A stretch of DNA of 64,000 bases from Crossaster papposus (GCA_037893245.1 JBAIAA010000117.1:2480001-2544000); one strand, 5' to 3'; positions 23,306-35,421 are shown, counted from the stretch's first letter. The notes: a model not told the origin generated them from the letters alone. Made by a program: numbers and translations.

Positions 23306-26300
23306 CTAAAAGTTGCTATGGATATCTTCATACATTTGGCGAAGACTCTCCATGATACGTGTCACTTGAAGGTAGGTTGCTGTCAGTGCGACTGGCAGAT
23401 GTTGCTTAAGGTCTGATTGCTCCGTGTCGATGGTGTCCAGCAGCACGTTCTTGGACACCGTATACTGTTTGTCATCGTCAGTGATGATGCGGAACATTCC
23501 TCTGCAAAGAATAAGTAAAACAAAATATGATTATGAAAATAATGATGTATTAGTGTGTGGACTTTTAGAAAATGTGGTGTTGAAAAGTAATTAATATTAG
23601 GAGAAATGAATGGATGTATTGCAGGAGAATTTGTAGTTTGGTGTGAAAGCATTTGTTGTATGCAAAGCTGTATATATTGTAGTACAAACTGTCATTGCAT
23701 TTGAAATGGATGAAGTATTTGGTTTTAAGGCACTATAGATTTAAGCCTTGATGATGTAAAGTTAGTGATTGTGATTGTGTGTATTAGGATATGATTGCGT
23801 TTGGACTAGAAAAGGTTCACAGTACCGAATAATACACTGTAGTAACACCATGTGGGTTTTGTTTCGTGAAGGCATGTGTGGTGCCCAAGGAGATTAATTA
23901 AATTGCAGTTCATTTTTGCCAGAAATCTGTTATGGTGTTAATGTAAACAGGTTTTATGTTTGGTTTTTGAGTGTATGTGACAAATAAAAGTTGTGCTATT
24001 AGTAGTGTTGTAATTTTGTTTGTTAATCAAGTTTGGTAAGTCAACATGGTTGGTTTAAATGTTATGTGATTAGTTTGAATTCACATGTATATAAAGGCAT
24101 GGCAGGGTAAATGCTTGTCACTGTTTGTAAAGGTTTATAGCGTGTTAAGAAGGCAACATAGTAGTTTAGTTTAACTGTATTAAACTGTGCAGCTTTTGTG
24201 GCAAGTGTTGCACTTAGTCCATCAAAAGTAGACAGTCAGTGTGCCTATACATTGTTTCCTGCAAACTCTAGTGGTGATGTGATGGACTATATAACAGTTG
24301 ATGGAGTAATTACAGGTGCTTTCAAGACATAAGACAATCAGTACTGTTGGCATTACAGAATGAATTGAATGCCCAACAATGCCTGTGGGCTTTTGGCTGA
24401 AGTTCATTAAACTCCTGTAACGTTTGGTTGCCTGAGAGGCGTAATATAGCAATTCCGCCAAAATGTGTGAGAATTGAGCGATGTATTTTGATGGGTTGAG
24501 TCAGATTAAGTTACAGTTGTGCATTTTTGGAGAACAAGATTTATGTGTTTTCTTTCTTTCAGTTGTAGTTGTTGTGAGTGAGGAGGCGTTTGCAGTATGA
24601 ATACTAGAAATGAAGTGATATATTTGGACTTACGGAGTATCTTCGCAGAAACCTGTCACTATAATTGTAGCAGTTGTGGTAGTTTCTTGTACCTGTTACA
24701 AAAGAAAAATGAAAATGTGATATGATATTAAGACAATGAAAAATTATGGGGTGGTTATCATCTCTTATATATGTTAGTATTGTTATTTCCGTTAATGCAA
24801 ACTTAATGGTATTTAGTAGGTAGTGATAGTTAGAATTGAGCATGTATGAGGAATGAAACATATGAATTGAAGTGGTTAAGTTGTTAGGTATGCATACTTG
24901 TAATTATTGTAACTATGTGTGCAAATAAAAAGTAGTGATTTAACAATAGTGGATGGTATGTTGCAGAAATGATTTCTGTTTTAACATGGCATTATGTACA
25001 ATTGCCATATTGTGAATAATGACAAGGTAAAAATGGTAATTGGAAATGGGAGCATTGTATCATGTTGAATTATTTCAGAGCAGTAATGCATTTTTAAATA
25101 TGGAGAATATAATGATGTGAAGGTAGCAGCAGCTTATTATGGATGCAAGATGGGCAACGTGGTCACTGTGCGACTGATAGGGAGCTTTAGTCTAGTGCTA
25201 TGTAAGACATTCGTTCCATAAGTGTGCAAAAATACATGTAACAGTGGTGCTGATGAATGTTCTCAGGCAGAGTGAATACCTGTAGTCTGCAATGATGGTG
25301 TAAGTGTGAAAGAAATTATGAAACCCAAAACAATTTTAACTCATGAAATGATCATTGGAGGTATGATTGATGTTCACTTGAGTAACACAGCCTTCCAAAT
25401 AGACTTTCAGTTGGCATGTACCAACTCAAATAACAAGCCTATGTATCTTGTGGAGACTCTATAGCTTTACCTCAGCACAGTGATTTTTGCGCTCAAATCC
25501 TATTCCAATGTGTTATTGTAGAAATGATTGGAAGTAGTGGAATTGGAATTTTCTGTAGACATAGTAATTATACACATTTGTTTATTGTGGAAGCATTTGA
25601 CTGTTTGTATTTATTTGAATACATGCAAGTTTTGTTAGTATAAACTGGATTGTATACACACCTCTATGGCTGTGTGTTCTGTGGCATTGAAGGTATCTGT
25701 TCCTCTGAATTGGCGTTTTTCGATATTCTTCACGAGAACAGGAGTGTTGGTTGGAGGGATTTCTTCATCTGCATGGCTGTCCCACAAGTTAATTTTTACT
25801 CTCTTCTTGTCCTGCAGATCTTCCAGTTCGAGTTCTCTACGTTTCGATTTTGGGGTGCACTTTAGGGGTGAAATCTGGAATAAGTTTTGGAATCATAAGA
25901 CAATATTATAACAATGTAGTTATGTTGTGTTTATAGTTTACTATTATTGACCACATAATGCACTACCTTTTGAAAACTGAAAAGAGCATATCCAAGTATG
26001 GTTTCGAAGTATGGGAAAGTTGTGATAATCCTTCGAGTGTGATATACCGTACAGATATATATTTTTGGTGGCAGATAAACATACCTCTTTTACTATACCA
26101 GAAATCGACATTCTGGGTTTGGATGTAAGCAGTGCTTGTTGAATGTCCATTTGTGGGGCATTGTAGTATCGATGCATTGCTTGTTCGTCAGGGTTGAAAT
26201 CAGACGACTCAAATATCTGTAAATGTAAGTGCGCAAATAATATTGAAAATAGTAGGTTATATCACACAAATAATTGTGTTATTAATTAGTTAATGTGTGG

Positions 26301-26863
26301 ATGAACAATACAAAAAAAATTACATTTGATTATTGGTATGTGGCACTTATATGTTTTTTCTTGCAGGTAGGCTCGATTTACCCTGTCTTTGATAGTGGAG
26401 AATAAAAGAGTGGGGGTTTTCTGGGTAATTAATGAAAATTTGTATGGCAGGTTATTATAGAGAGGATAAATGTGTGTAGTGGTTTTACTGCTGGAAAGCA
26501 AAGGAATATGTATTACATGCAACTCTAAAACTCTTTGTAAGTGAAGTTCTTTAGAATTACATGTATACGAAGAAAGTGAATAGTTAGAGGGCGAATAGTG
26601 CATAGTCAGAGGGCTTAAAAAATGTTGGTACTTACAAATGATTTTGATGTCAATCTCAAAAGTGTCCGGTTGTCCTGATGTGCCACATTACAAAATGTTG
26701 CCTGGAATGACTCATTCTTCACCAGTTGATCCCTTTGTTTGATTACACTGGTATACAGCTCGTAGATATCATTTTGTGTGGTGATGATGTCAACGCACCA
26801 CGACTCACCACGTTTGAAAGGGTTGGTTAACACTCGAAACGTGTATTTTCCTTGAGATGACAT
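23306..26863 (-). CDS. five-exon gene for a probable RPA-like OB-fold protein (275 residues)
   Basis: Exons on the minus strand: 26863-26636, 26216-26085, 25874-25662, 24692-24634 and 23501-23306 (228, 132, 213, 59 and 196 nt). All junctions keep one frame and have good signals: donors GTAAGT, GTATGT, GTGTGT and GTAAGT; acceptors TTTACAG, TTCCAG, TAACAG and TTTGCAG. The protein opens MSSQGKYTFRVLTNPFKRGE. The middle has a basic KSKRREL stretch then RVKINLWDSHADEEIPP and TPVLVKNIEKRQFRGTDTF, a beta-strand pattern typical of the RPA1/OB-fold single-stranded-DNA-binding domain. The end is QVTRIMESLRQMYEDIHSNF. A splice acceptor (TATCTAG) directly precedes the ATG, so an upstream exon, probably untranslated, must exist; the GC-richer region near 28340-28460 is a candidate. 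The OB call is inference from pattern. A transposon-borne SSB is the alternative. Confidence 0.62.
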
Positions 26864-27323
26864 CTAGATATGAGAAAAGAGATACATGTACTTGTACATC
26901 ATGTAGGTCATTGCATTATAAATGGGTAGTAGCATTTTGAAATATTTGAGGTAATTCTAATTGTAGGTCAACAGGGCAGATATTTGTTATTGTATGGAAG
27001 AATTAACAATTGAATTTGTAATTGTCATTATACAATCCATATACACGTATGCAGTTGTTTTTAGAAAATTATGTAATAACATAGCAAAGTCATGTAACTG
27101 ATCAAACTGAAATGGTAGCTGAAATATTAAGCCTTCATGCAACTGTGGAAGTCAGGGTGAGCTGTACATGTTTTTTCTGTTTCAGGATGCACATCTCCAG
27201 TAGGCCTATACTATCATGCAACGTATGACCCAAAGAAAATAAATCCATAGACAGTCACCACCTCCGACCTCCTGCAGAAAATCTGTTTCCTTCTTAATTT
27301 GTGTGTGTGAGATTTACAACTGT

Positions 27324-27770
27324 TGGTACTTTTAAAGTCATATTTACCCTCCTATGGTAACATGCATTGTCAGCCTGCTTATTTATTATTACTTGAGTCA
27401 ATATTGGTCAAGACCCTCATTGGTTTGTACACAGTAGGCCAGGAGGTGAGGAAGAAAATGTTGATGATTGGTGACCTCTCAAGCAAAGGGACAGTTAAGA
27501 AAAATGAGTGGTGGTTCAGTATGGAATAGTTAACAAAAATGGTGTTGTAGTCTAGTTAATCATTTTGCTCCCTTTGCTTAAGAGGTCACCAATGGTCAAC
27601 ATTTTCTTCCTCACGCCATGGCCTACTGTGTACCGTGGAGGAATAACTGCTCTTATTCTTCCATGTGTGTACCAACCAATGGAGGTGTTGACCAATATTG
27701 ATCTAAGTAATAACCAGGCCGACAATGCATGTTTCCATTGGAGGTTAGAAAAACTTTAAGTGTACCGGTA
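27324..27770. repeat. large imperfect inverted repeat (~190-bp arms)
   Basis: The left arm (about 27324-27498) and right arm (about 27567-27770) are inverted copies separated by ~70 bp. Matching blocks include ACATGCATTGTC, TCAATATTGGTCAA, ACAGTAGGCC and GAGGAAGAAAATGTTGA, TTGGTGACCTCT. The right arm carries ~35 bp absent from the left. No terminal duplication or coding region is seen. Transcription across it would give a long hairpin RNA. Confidence 0.75.
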
Positions 27771-28465
27771 ACCTTAGAAGAACAGACTGTATGGCAACCA
27801 CAAGGCAAGAAAATCATACTTTCTTTAATCACGTTTATAGGCCTCTACTACTAGTACTTACTAGGCACTATGGCATGATCAGTGAAATTGAAAGTTCAGC
27901 TTGTTTATTGTTGGCCTAGTACGTATGCTCTGATCATGCTCATGATATTCTCATAATGGAAATCCTCGATAAAGCTACAACTAGGCCTAGTTGTTAGTGT
28001 CAGATGTTTGATATTTAGGTTATCGTGATGCGACTGATTCATGTCATTTCTGATAGACTGCAGTTAACATGGTTAAAACTAAAGGTGGTGCGGCGTGTGT
28101 CCAACCACGTGGCCTTGCGTAGGTGATAATTGATGTTTTTAATAAAGCAGATGTGAACAACTTTCATTCTCGTGGCCTTAGAAACACACTTAGTTATTGT
28201 TAAGAACTGTTTTAAGAGAGTTGTGTTGTTTCGGTAGAGAGATTCTTTGTAAAATGTTTTGTAAATGAATTTTACCTTGGAATTTCGATGCTTTGCTTAC
28301 AGTCAGTAGAGGCGCAGGCAGTATCACCTGGAATACTCGTATCTGTCGTGAAAAATAGAAAGTTGAACTGCAGTGCATGCGCCCTCTCTACAAGAGAGGT
28401 TTGGTATCTGCCTCTTTAATTGTGTTTGTTGTATGGAGCGGATCGCGGAGCCATGCTGCCGGATG

Positions 28466-28923
28466 CAGGGTGACCGTTTTAGCCGATTTTCGGCCATTTT
28501 TAACAATTTTTTTTTTTTTAATGAGTTTGACAACAAAATTCACAGAATGGATGATTTTTGTTGGCAGATTTCTGGTAGAACTCTGTAAAAATAGTTATTT
28601 GACAGAACAACATAGGCAATTTTAAAAAATGGTTTGTTTTGTTTAAAGAAGCTGAAATGTTTTTTAATGCACCCTTACATAATGGTTGGGTGGTTTAGGT
28701 AGTGCAGGTTTTATGAAATTTATGCAATTTTATAACGTGTATTTTACTGTTAATAGTTGATAATGTATTGGAACCTCAATTATGGCAAAACTACAGCATA
28801 TAGATGTGATTTCATTTAGTGTATTTTGTGTAATCCTGAGGAATTGGACATAATTTTTAAAATATGTGACAGATTTGTGAATTGCATTTAGCAGAATTTT
28901 GCCATGACCTTGCGGTCACCCTG
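28466..28923. mobile_element. candidate MITE with CAGGGTGACCG inverted ends
   Basis: CAGGGTGACCG at 28466-28476 is matched by its exact inverse CGGTCACCCTG at 28913-28923. Similarity does not extend inward. The left flank GCCGGATG resembles GCCGGACG beginning 3 nt beyond the right end, an imperfect 8-bp duplication. CAGGG ends and 8-bp duplications are hAT features, but the 3-nt offset and short TIR keep this tentative. Confidence 0.4.
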
Positions 28924-30590
28924 GGGGCCGGACGAACATGTGCACATACGCGTACAGTGCGCGCTGCATAGCAAGCATGCAAACCATGCGGTACATAGTT
29001 CTTCAACAAATCAGCGTAAGTCAAGTGGTGGCATTTGATACGTAAAAAAGTTGTAAGAACATTTGTGTTTGTTGTATGATGAGTTTGACATTGATTGTGA
29101 AAGATCAGCAAACCTAAATCTCCGGTCCTGACTCTGCATTTATGTGCAGATTGTGCACACTGAATGGGACCAACACTCGATCCACTTAATTAAACAATTA
29201 TGATATAACAAAAGTCTTAAACGAGAGTCGACTGTATATAATATTGTTAAAGTGGTATACTACATTGTATTTTTTTCATGGTAATCATGAAATGATTCAA
29301 CACTGAAAAGCCTAACTCAATTGCAGTGAACTTTCAAACATAATTTTGTTTAACTTTAACATAAAGATCACAAATGTTAGCCAAGATTTTTGTTATTTAC
29401 TAGTTCTATGTGTGGTAAAAATGCAAAACCCAATAACCAAAATGTGTATGAATTGTCTAAATTAACTACACCTTTCTCCTTTCTGTAACTACTCAAATTG
29501 TTAAAGGATTAAAATGAAACAGAACTTTTTAATTACATGTTTTGTAAATTATACATCAACAGTGGCAGGTAAACAAAAACTACACGTCATATTGTAAAGT
29601 ATTACTTCAGAAATGTGCATGCAATAAACATTATTTCCCCAAAACATTATGAAATATGTAAACTGTGTGAAATACGTGTATAGCTTAAATGGAAAATAAA
29701 AAAAAGAAATCAACTCGAACTGTGTGCGATCTATTAACCATATCTGATTTAGTGAACATACACAAGTAAGATGCTTGTTTTCACCAAGTACATAGTCCTT
29801 CAACTAAAAAAGGGAAAAACATTTATTGATTTTAGTACTGATGCAGTCCATCAACATATCAAATTGATGCTAGAACACTCCAGGTCTGAACATCAAGTTT
29901 CAATCTCTATACAACTTTAAGATGACAACCAGATCCAATTAGAGAATTGTTCAAAATGTAATTCTAGAAAATCTAAGGAAGAGTAAAATATATTGTAACA
30001 AGAAGTTGGACATGACATGGGCGGTAAGCACTAAGAAATCAGCCAAAATGACAACCTACAGCCACACTTGTTGTAGTCGTGTAGTGGGACAGTTGAACAG
30101 TGTCTTCCGACATGTACCAGTGTAATCTTAGCGTGTTATTCAAATTGACGTCAATCTATTAAGGGGAAAGTTGAAATATTAAAGTCGCCTTTAAAATACA
30201 AATCCAGGAACCGATCGTTAGATTGAAGACTGAATTGTGTGTTTCAACATTAAGTTGTCACAAAACTAATGTTGATGTACTCTTAACCGAATGAGGGCGC
30301 TCTTTACTTTTAATGGTCCACCGATACAAAACACGAGCAAGAAACGTATCGCTGTGTGGTACATATGTACATGTATAACTAAAAAACACCGCGTAGATGC
30401 AAAGACGTTGGTAAATTGAGTCTATTTATCAAATGCCAGATTTAAATTGTTTTTATCATTACATGGTATATTAAAATCTCGGATTTTCTGCCAACATATA
30501 CATGACTCATCGAAACCCTTTTAATAACGTAAAGACTTTTAAATGACATTTATTAAAAATTAAAAACCCACAAAAACATTATTAATCTAT
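28924..30590. other. intergenic, no gene seen
   Basis: AT-rich, with only short chance open frames. No repeat array or splice-consistent exon chain was found. Confidence 0.5.
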
Positions 30591-31461
30591 CGGCAGACGG
30601 CGCTATACTATTTTATGACGTCACCGATTACATTTTTGTTAAATAAAACCTAGCCAGCGACTAGCATGGTTGAAAGATTGTTCACATCTTTTTACATTTT
30701 CAAATTAAAAAGCACTTCCTGTTTGGTCCGGAGGGAAGGCCGGGTTAGGTAATTGTAAAGGTAAAAGAAAAAATATTTGAAGCCTATTTGAAGCCAAAAT
30801 CTGGATTAAATCTCACGCGGTTAATTTTGCAGCAATTGTTTCGGGGTCTTTTCATTGTAACTTTCGGTCTAGTGACGTCATCAATATTTATCTTTCTCAA
30901 TATGTTCTTAACATGAAGCTGATTATAACACATTAACAGATTGTTCATTTTAATCATTTTCAACCTGCCGCTAGAGGGCGCTATAACATGTTATGACGTC
31001 GCCGGAATTTTTTTAAATAAGTTTATTCTAGCCAGACACTAACATCGTTGAAAGTAAGTTCATATCATTTTTCACTTTCAAATTATGAGGCACTTCCGGT
31101 TTAGACCGGAAGGGAGGGTCACGTGATTTTACGCACACGAGATAAAATGAAGATTCTCAATTATTCTATCTATTGCCACAAACATCAAGTTTCGGTCTTT
31201 TGCGGTTGATTTTGTATTGATTTTCAAAGATTAAATCAATTGCACCTTTAAGATGACGTCACGTGACCCCTGATGACGTCACTATGACGTCTGTCTGCGA
31301 GACACCAGTTCACTATAGGGCCTTTACCTGGGATTAAGTTTTATGGAAATACGACTTTTGTTTTCTATTAAAAGTGACGGGCAGAAAAAACGTGTACAAA
31401 GTCTATGGGGTTTAGGTTACTAAAAGCCAAAAAGGAAGAAGAAGAAGAAGAAGACCGGAAG
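30590..31461. repeat. dispersed CRE/ETS/E-box repeat, further copies
   Basis: Same family as 18.6-19.9 kb. One copy starts near 30596 (CGGCAGACGGCGCT) with CACTTCCTGTTTGGTCCGGA. A better preserved one starts near 30967 with CCGCTAGAGGGCGCTATAAC, CACTTCCGGTTTAGACCGGA and GGTCACGTGATTTTACGCAC. It is followed by TGACGTCACGTGACC and TGATGACGTCACTATGACGT. AAAAACGTGTACAAAGTCTA at about 31388 again echoes the 10-kb satellite. Confidence 0.75.
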
Positions 31462-32194
31462 CAGGGGGGGGGGGGGCGGAGGGGGGGCCCTTCGAGACTG
31501 TGATTGCGCAACGCTGACGTACCGTCCATTCTCAAAATAGGGGGGAACAATTTTCTCACGCGAAAAATAAAGAGTTTTTGGCATCCAATCTCAACATCTT
31601 GTCTTTTGTAGTTGTAAAAGGTTGTTATTTACCTTAATTTTTATCATCCAATGACAAAAATTGTATTGAAAATAAAAAAAAGCAGTCGAAAAAATTAAGC
31701 GTTGACGTACCGTTGATGCACGTAGAGATTGTGCACAAATACTAAAACGACGTTGACAAATACCTCCCCTAAAAAGGGCAATAATAATCGATAAATTGTG
31801 AAAAATCGTGCTTCGAACCCACTCACTTTTTTCCATGGATACGTTTAAAAAGGATGTAGCAGTGATATACTGAATTTAAAAAAAAATCTGCCTGTGAACC
31901 CCTTGCGTTTTATCGTGTTGTTTTCAAACAAAAATGGCAGAAAATGACATCGCCCCAAAAATAATTCGTGTAGATCGTGCCTGCGTACCTAGCTTTGCGG
32001 ACGTTGTATGAATCACTGAATTCGGAGAGCGAGCGCGGAGCAAATTTGTACGTGTTTCAACGGTGCGCTTCGCGGTAGCGATCTATACGTATTTACTGTG
32101 TGAGATGTGTGGCTAATGAGCGTGGAAGAACGAATGAGATACATTTCAACGTTGGTGGCGCACTTTGTTGGGCCTCCCCTCCGCCCCCCCCCTG
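31462..32194. mobile_element. hAT-like MITE with perfect 8-bp TSD
   Basis: The left end is CAG followed by a G run, CGGAGGGGGGGCCC. The right end, reverse-complemented, is CAGGGGGGGGGCGGAGGGGA then GGCCC, so the inverted ends differ mainly in G-tract length. ACCGGAAG flanks the element perfectly on both sides (31454-31461 and 32195-32202). CAGGGG ends plus an 8-bp duplication fit the hAT superfamily. At 733 bp with no transposase it is non-autonomous. It landed in the ETS-type site of a dispersed repeat copy, whose remainder (GGTCACGTGATTTCACGCAC onward) continues at 32203. Confidence 0.85.
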
Positions 32195-32202
32195 ACCGGA
32201 AG

Positions 32203-32404
32203 GAAGGGTCACGTGATTTCACGCACAGGAGATAAAATGAAGATCCTGGATTATTCTATTAATTGCCACAAAATTCAAGAAATAATCTAGAAATATTTGG
32301 TTTACTTGTAATCTGACACTTGATGACGTCATCGTGACGTAATTAACAGAACGCTTGAGTGCGTTGTTAATTTTTCAGATGATTGAGTGAGTAAGTGAAG
32401 AAGT
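32203..32404. repeat. right part of the dispersed repeat copy split by the MITE
   Basis: GGTCACGTGATTTCACGCAC, GATAAAATGAAGATCCTGGA and TGATGACGTCATCGTGACGT follow in the same order as in the copies near 18.9 and 19.4 kb. The copy ends shortly before the rDNA-bearing element. Confidence 0.75.
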
Positions 32405-33573
32405 GTGTCTGTCACAGACATAAATAACCTATAGACGGACAGCAGGGGGCGTCAGAGTGAAATTTCATGAAAGCCACACATCGTGGGAAAATTGTTTAAT
32501 TTTAATAAGAACTCATTATATATTTTTGACTTTTTTTTTTTTTTTTTTTTTAGAACTATGCAGCATTTATATAGTTAACAGCTGAATTTTTTTTTAGTTG
32601 ACATCAGCTGCGTTTTCCACCGAAATTACCGATTTGTATCCGTCCTCCCGATTTCATACTTAGTAGTCATGCGCAGTTGAAATTACGGTACCTGGAGGTT
32701 GATTTCCATAGGCGTTAAGGCCGAGTTCGGGCGGTCTGTTCTTGACACGCGAACTCTGTTCTTACGCTCGAACGGCGGGAACGCGACCCGTGAACATTGT
32801 AGTCTGGTTGCCTATGTCATGATAGCATAAGTGAACTAAAATTTTCCTACACTAGATATTTTTGATGTTTTTTTGTAGTTTTGACGCTCAGGAATCCAAA
32901 TCAAATTGTTACCATTTTTTCCGATCAGCCGTTTGGCGGCCATCTTGAATTTCAAAATGGCTGCCATTTTCAATCTAGTTTGTACTATATCTCAACTTGT
33001 GAGTGACATAGAGCTGTGAAATTTGTGGCAATACCCCCCATCTTTATGATACCAAGCTTTCAGTTGAAGCCATAATCAAACTTGTATCAAGTGCCCGCCA
33101 TCTTTAATTTCAAAATGGCCGCCATAGTCACTCTTTTTGCACTATATATACTTGTGCAGGTAATATAGAGCGGGGGAAATTAGAGGCATACTCATTTGTT
33201 ATGCTAATCTTTCAGTTTGAATCATAATCACACTCTATCATGTTGTATCAACTTTCATTTTCTATTCCAAGAAGATGGCTGCCATTATGATGCATAGATC
33301 CTCATGAATATATCTAGTATTGATGCAAGTATAACAGTGTCATATATCAGGTTTGCCTGTATATATTTGCTTACATTGATATTCATGTATGTACTATGAA
33401 ATACGTTACATTTGCAGGTACTTCCCGGATGGCCCTTATTGGTATCCTTACTTCTTAATATGACCACCTGAGCCCTCCAGAAATGCCAGGCCGAGATGAT
33501 AGAGCCTGTCGAAGGGGAACGATTTTCAGCGGACTTGACCGGCTCTCTAACGGCTTCTCGAGTAAAGCTGCAA

Positions 33574-33905
33574 TTGTACGAGGAAGGGCCTTTGAGCGTG
33601 TGACGGCCAGGCATTCGTGGGTGGCAGACCCACGAGCAGGAGGTGCCCCGAGTGCCATCCGACTTGTCGTACGAGGAAGGCCCTGTGAGCGTGCGGCGGC
33701 CAGGCATTCGTGGGTAGCAGACCCACGAGCAAGTTGTTCCCCGAGTGCCATCCGACTTGTCGTACGAGAAAGGCTCTGTGAGCGTGCGGATTCCAGGCAT
33801 TCGTGGGTGGCAGACCCACGAGCGGGCGGTGCACGGAGTGCTCTGCGACTCGTCGTACGAGGAAGGCCATGTGAGCGTGCGGTGGACAGGCATTCGTGGG
33901 CGTCC
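33574..33905 (+). repeat. 93-bp rDNA spacer-type tandem repeats
   Basis: GCATTCGTGGG recurs at 33611, 33704, 33797 and 33890, exactly 93 bp apart, with TCGTACGAG and GTGAGCGTGCGG in between. Each unit contains the small inverted repeat CGTGGGT...ACCCACG. A GC-rich subrepeat array of ~100 bp units upstream of an rRNA promoter is typical of intergenic-spacer enhancer repeats. Because 93 is divisible by 3, several frames are open here without any coding meaning. Confidence 0.8.
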
Positions 33906-34148
33906 GGGCCGAGATGAGACGGGCCAGCTGGGGCCTGTTGGAGGGGTACGATTTTTGGCGGATTTAGAGACGTTCTCTCGATTAGGCCGGATGGGTGCGC
34001 CGCGACCTGCGGGCGGAGGCCGCCGGTCGTTGACAGCAGGTGCCCGGGGAAGCGACGAAACTTCTGTCGGCGGAGAAGGAAGGCTGCGTAGGAGTAGCCG
34101 AAAAAGTCCCCGTTCGGGCGATCCGAGGCGAAAAAGACCGAGAGGCGA

Positions 34149-34405
34149 TTTGTACACGTTCCTATGAGATAAGCGAGAATTAGACGGGTTGGGTCGAGTA
34201 CGAGAGCGTGCGCGGCCAAAAATCCCGGGTAGCCGACTGACGATCCCGCGTTCCTCCGATTGCCTCCGGGTTTTTTTGTACACATCTGGACGAAGAGTGG
34301 GATATTTGTTCGGATTGGGTCGAGTCCGGGAACGGGCACCGGGTCCCGATCGTGGAGAAATCGCGCCGATGGCCCCAAGAGCTCCCTCAGCTCCGATTTG
34401 GTCGA
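34149..34405 (+). repeat. promoter-proximal ~130-bp spacer subrepeats
   Basis: Two diverged units share a TTTGTACAC start (about 34152 and 34276) and GGTTGGGTCGAGT / GGATTGGGTCGAGT with GAGAGCGTG / GGAACGGGC following. Two more related starts, TTTCTACACAACCCTATGGG (34422) and TTTGTACACGACCTATGGAG (34508), bracket the promoter motif. Confidence 0.55.
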
Positions 34406-34476
34406 CCCTTTTTGTGTCCGGTTTCTACACAACCCTATGGGACGAGCCTAAATGGGGGCCATCGCGTTGGTGTGGC

Positions 34477-34490
34477 TATATATAAGGGGG
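34477..34490 (+). promoter_or_regulatory. candidate RNA polymerase I core promoter
   Basis: TATATATAAGGGGG lies at the transition from spacer repeats to the GC-rich 5' spacer, about 935 bp upstream of the 18S start. A TATA-like motif running into a G stretch marks the Pol I start site in several eukaryotic groups. I therefore place transcription start near 34484-34487, reading toward 18S. Lineage-specific Pol I promoters vary greatly, so this rests on position and motif only. Confidence 0.5.
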
Positions 34491-35421
34491 CAGGTGGTCA
34501 GGCGAAGGTTTGTACACGACCTATGGAGCGGATCACCACTCGGACTGTCCCCCGTCGCACACCCGTCGTCCGATCGGTGTGGGATGCATCCGGATTGGTT
34601 CTCGATACTCTGGGTTGGCTCACCTGGGTTGGCGACAGAACCGAGAGCTGGCCCGTGGCTGCGGTGCCCTGGCTTCCGGAGAGCGAGGCGGAGCGGGGGA
34701 TGATTTCCCTGCCCGACTCCGCGTCCCCGCCGACCTGTCGCGCCCAACCCGGGCGGTGAGAAGCGAGCGACCGACCGCGCCCGCAGCTGCGGTGCCCGGA
34801 GAGTTGAAGCAAGTGGGATGGGGGATTTTTTTCCCTCCGCCCGCCAAACCTGTCGTGCCCTTTCGAGGCACTCGGACAGGCCCGCCACAGTGCGATGGGA
34901 TCGCCGTGGCCGGCCCGCCCGCACCGCCCGCGCCCGCTTTGCGGCGCGGAGCGGGCCCGCCACGACATCCCGCCGGGCTCCCGGAACCCATGGCAATCAG
35001 AGCGGCCGCGCGGGCCGTCGAGACGCGGGAAGCCAAGACCCTCCCGCTCTCGCCAGCCGAGCGGCACCTATTTCGAACGCCCGCCGCAGTATCGCGGCGG
35101 GCGGTAGCAAGTTCCCCAGGCGGGGCGCCAAGCCGCAGCCCAGGCGGCGGAACGGGCGGCGGGCAGCAGCCCGCCCCGGAGCGGACCGAGGCGGCCCACC
35201 CTCTTCTGAGGGCTGGCCCTCTCAGACCGCCGGATTGAGACGAGAGGAGGCGGCGGAGGAGGCTCCCGGGTCCCTTAGCCCGGTCACGATGCCTCCGAGA
35301 GAGAGTGAGTGTTCGGATGAAGTACACCGGCGCCGCAGGCCCGGCAGCTGCGGCGGGTCCGGCCGGAGAGCGGCGGGCCCACGCGCGTGGGTAAGCCCGC
35401 CCACCCAGGCCCCAAGGGGGC
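34491..35421 (+). other. 5' external transcribed spacer (captured)
   Basis: About 930 bp of very GC-rich sequence ends exactly where 18S begins. It has long chance open frames on both strands, as expected from GC richness. No protein homology is visible. It should be annotated as rDNA spacer, not as genes. Confidence 0.75.
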
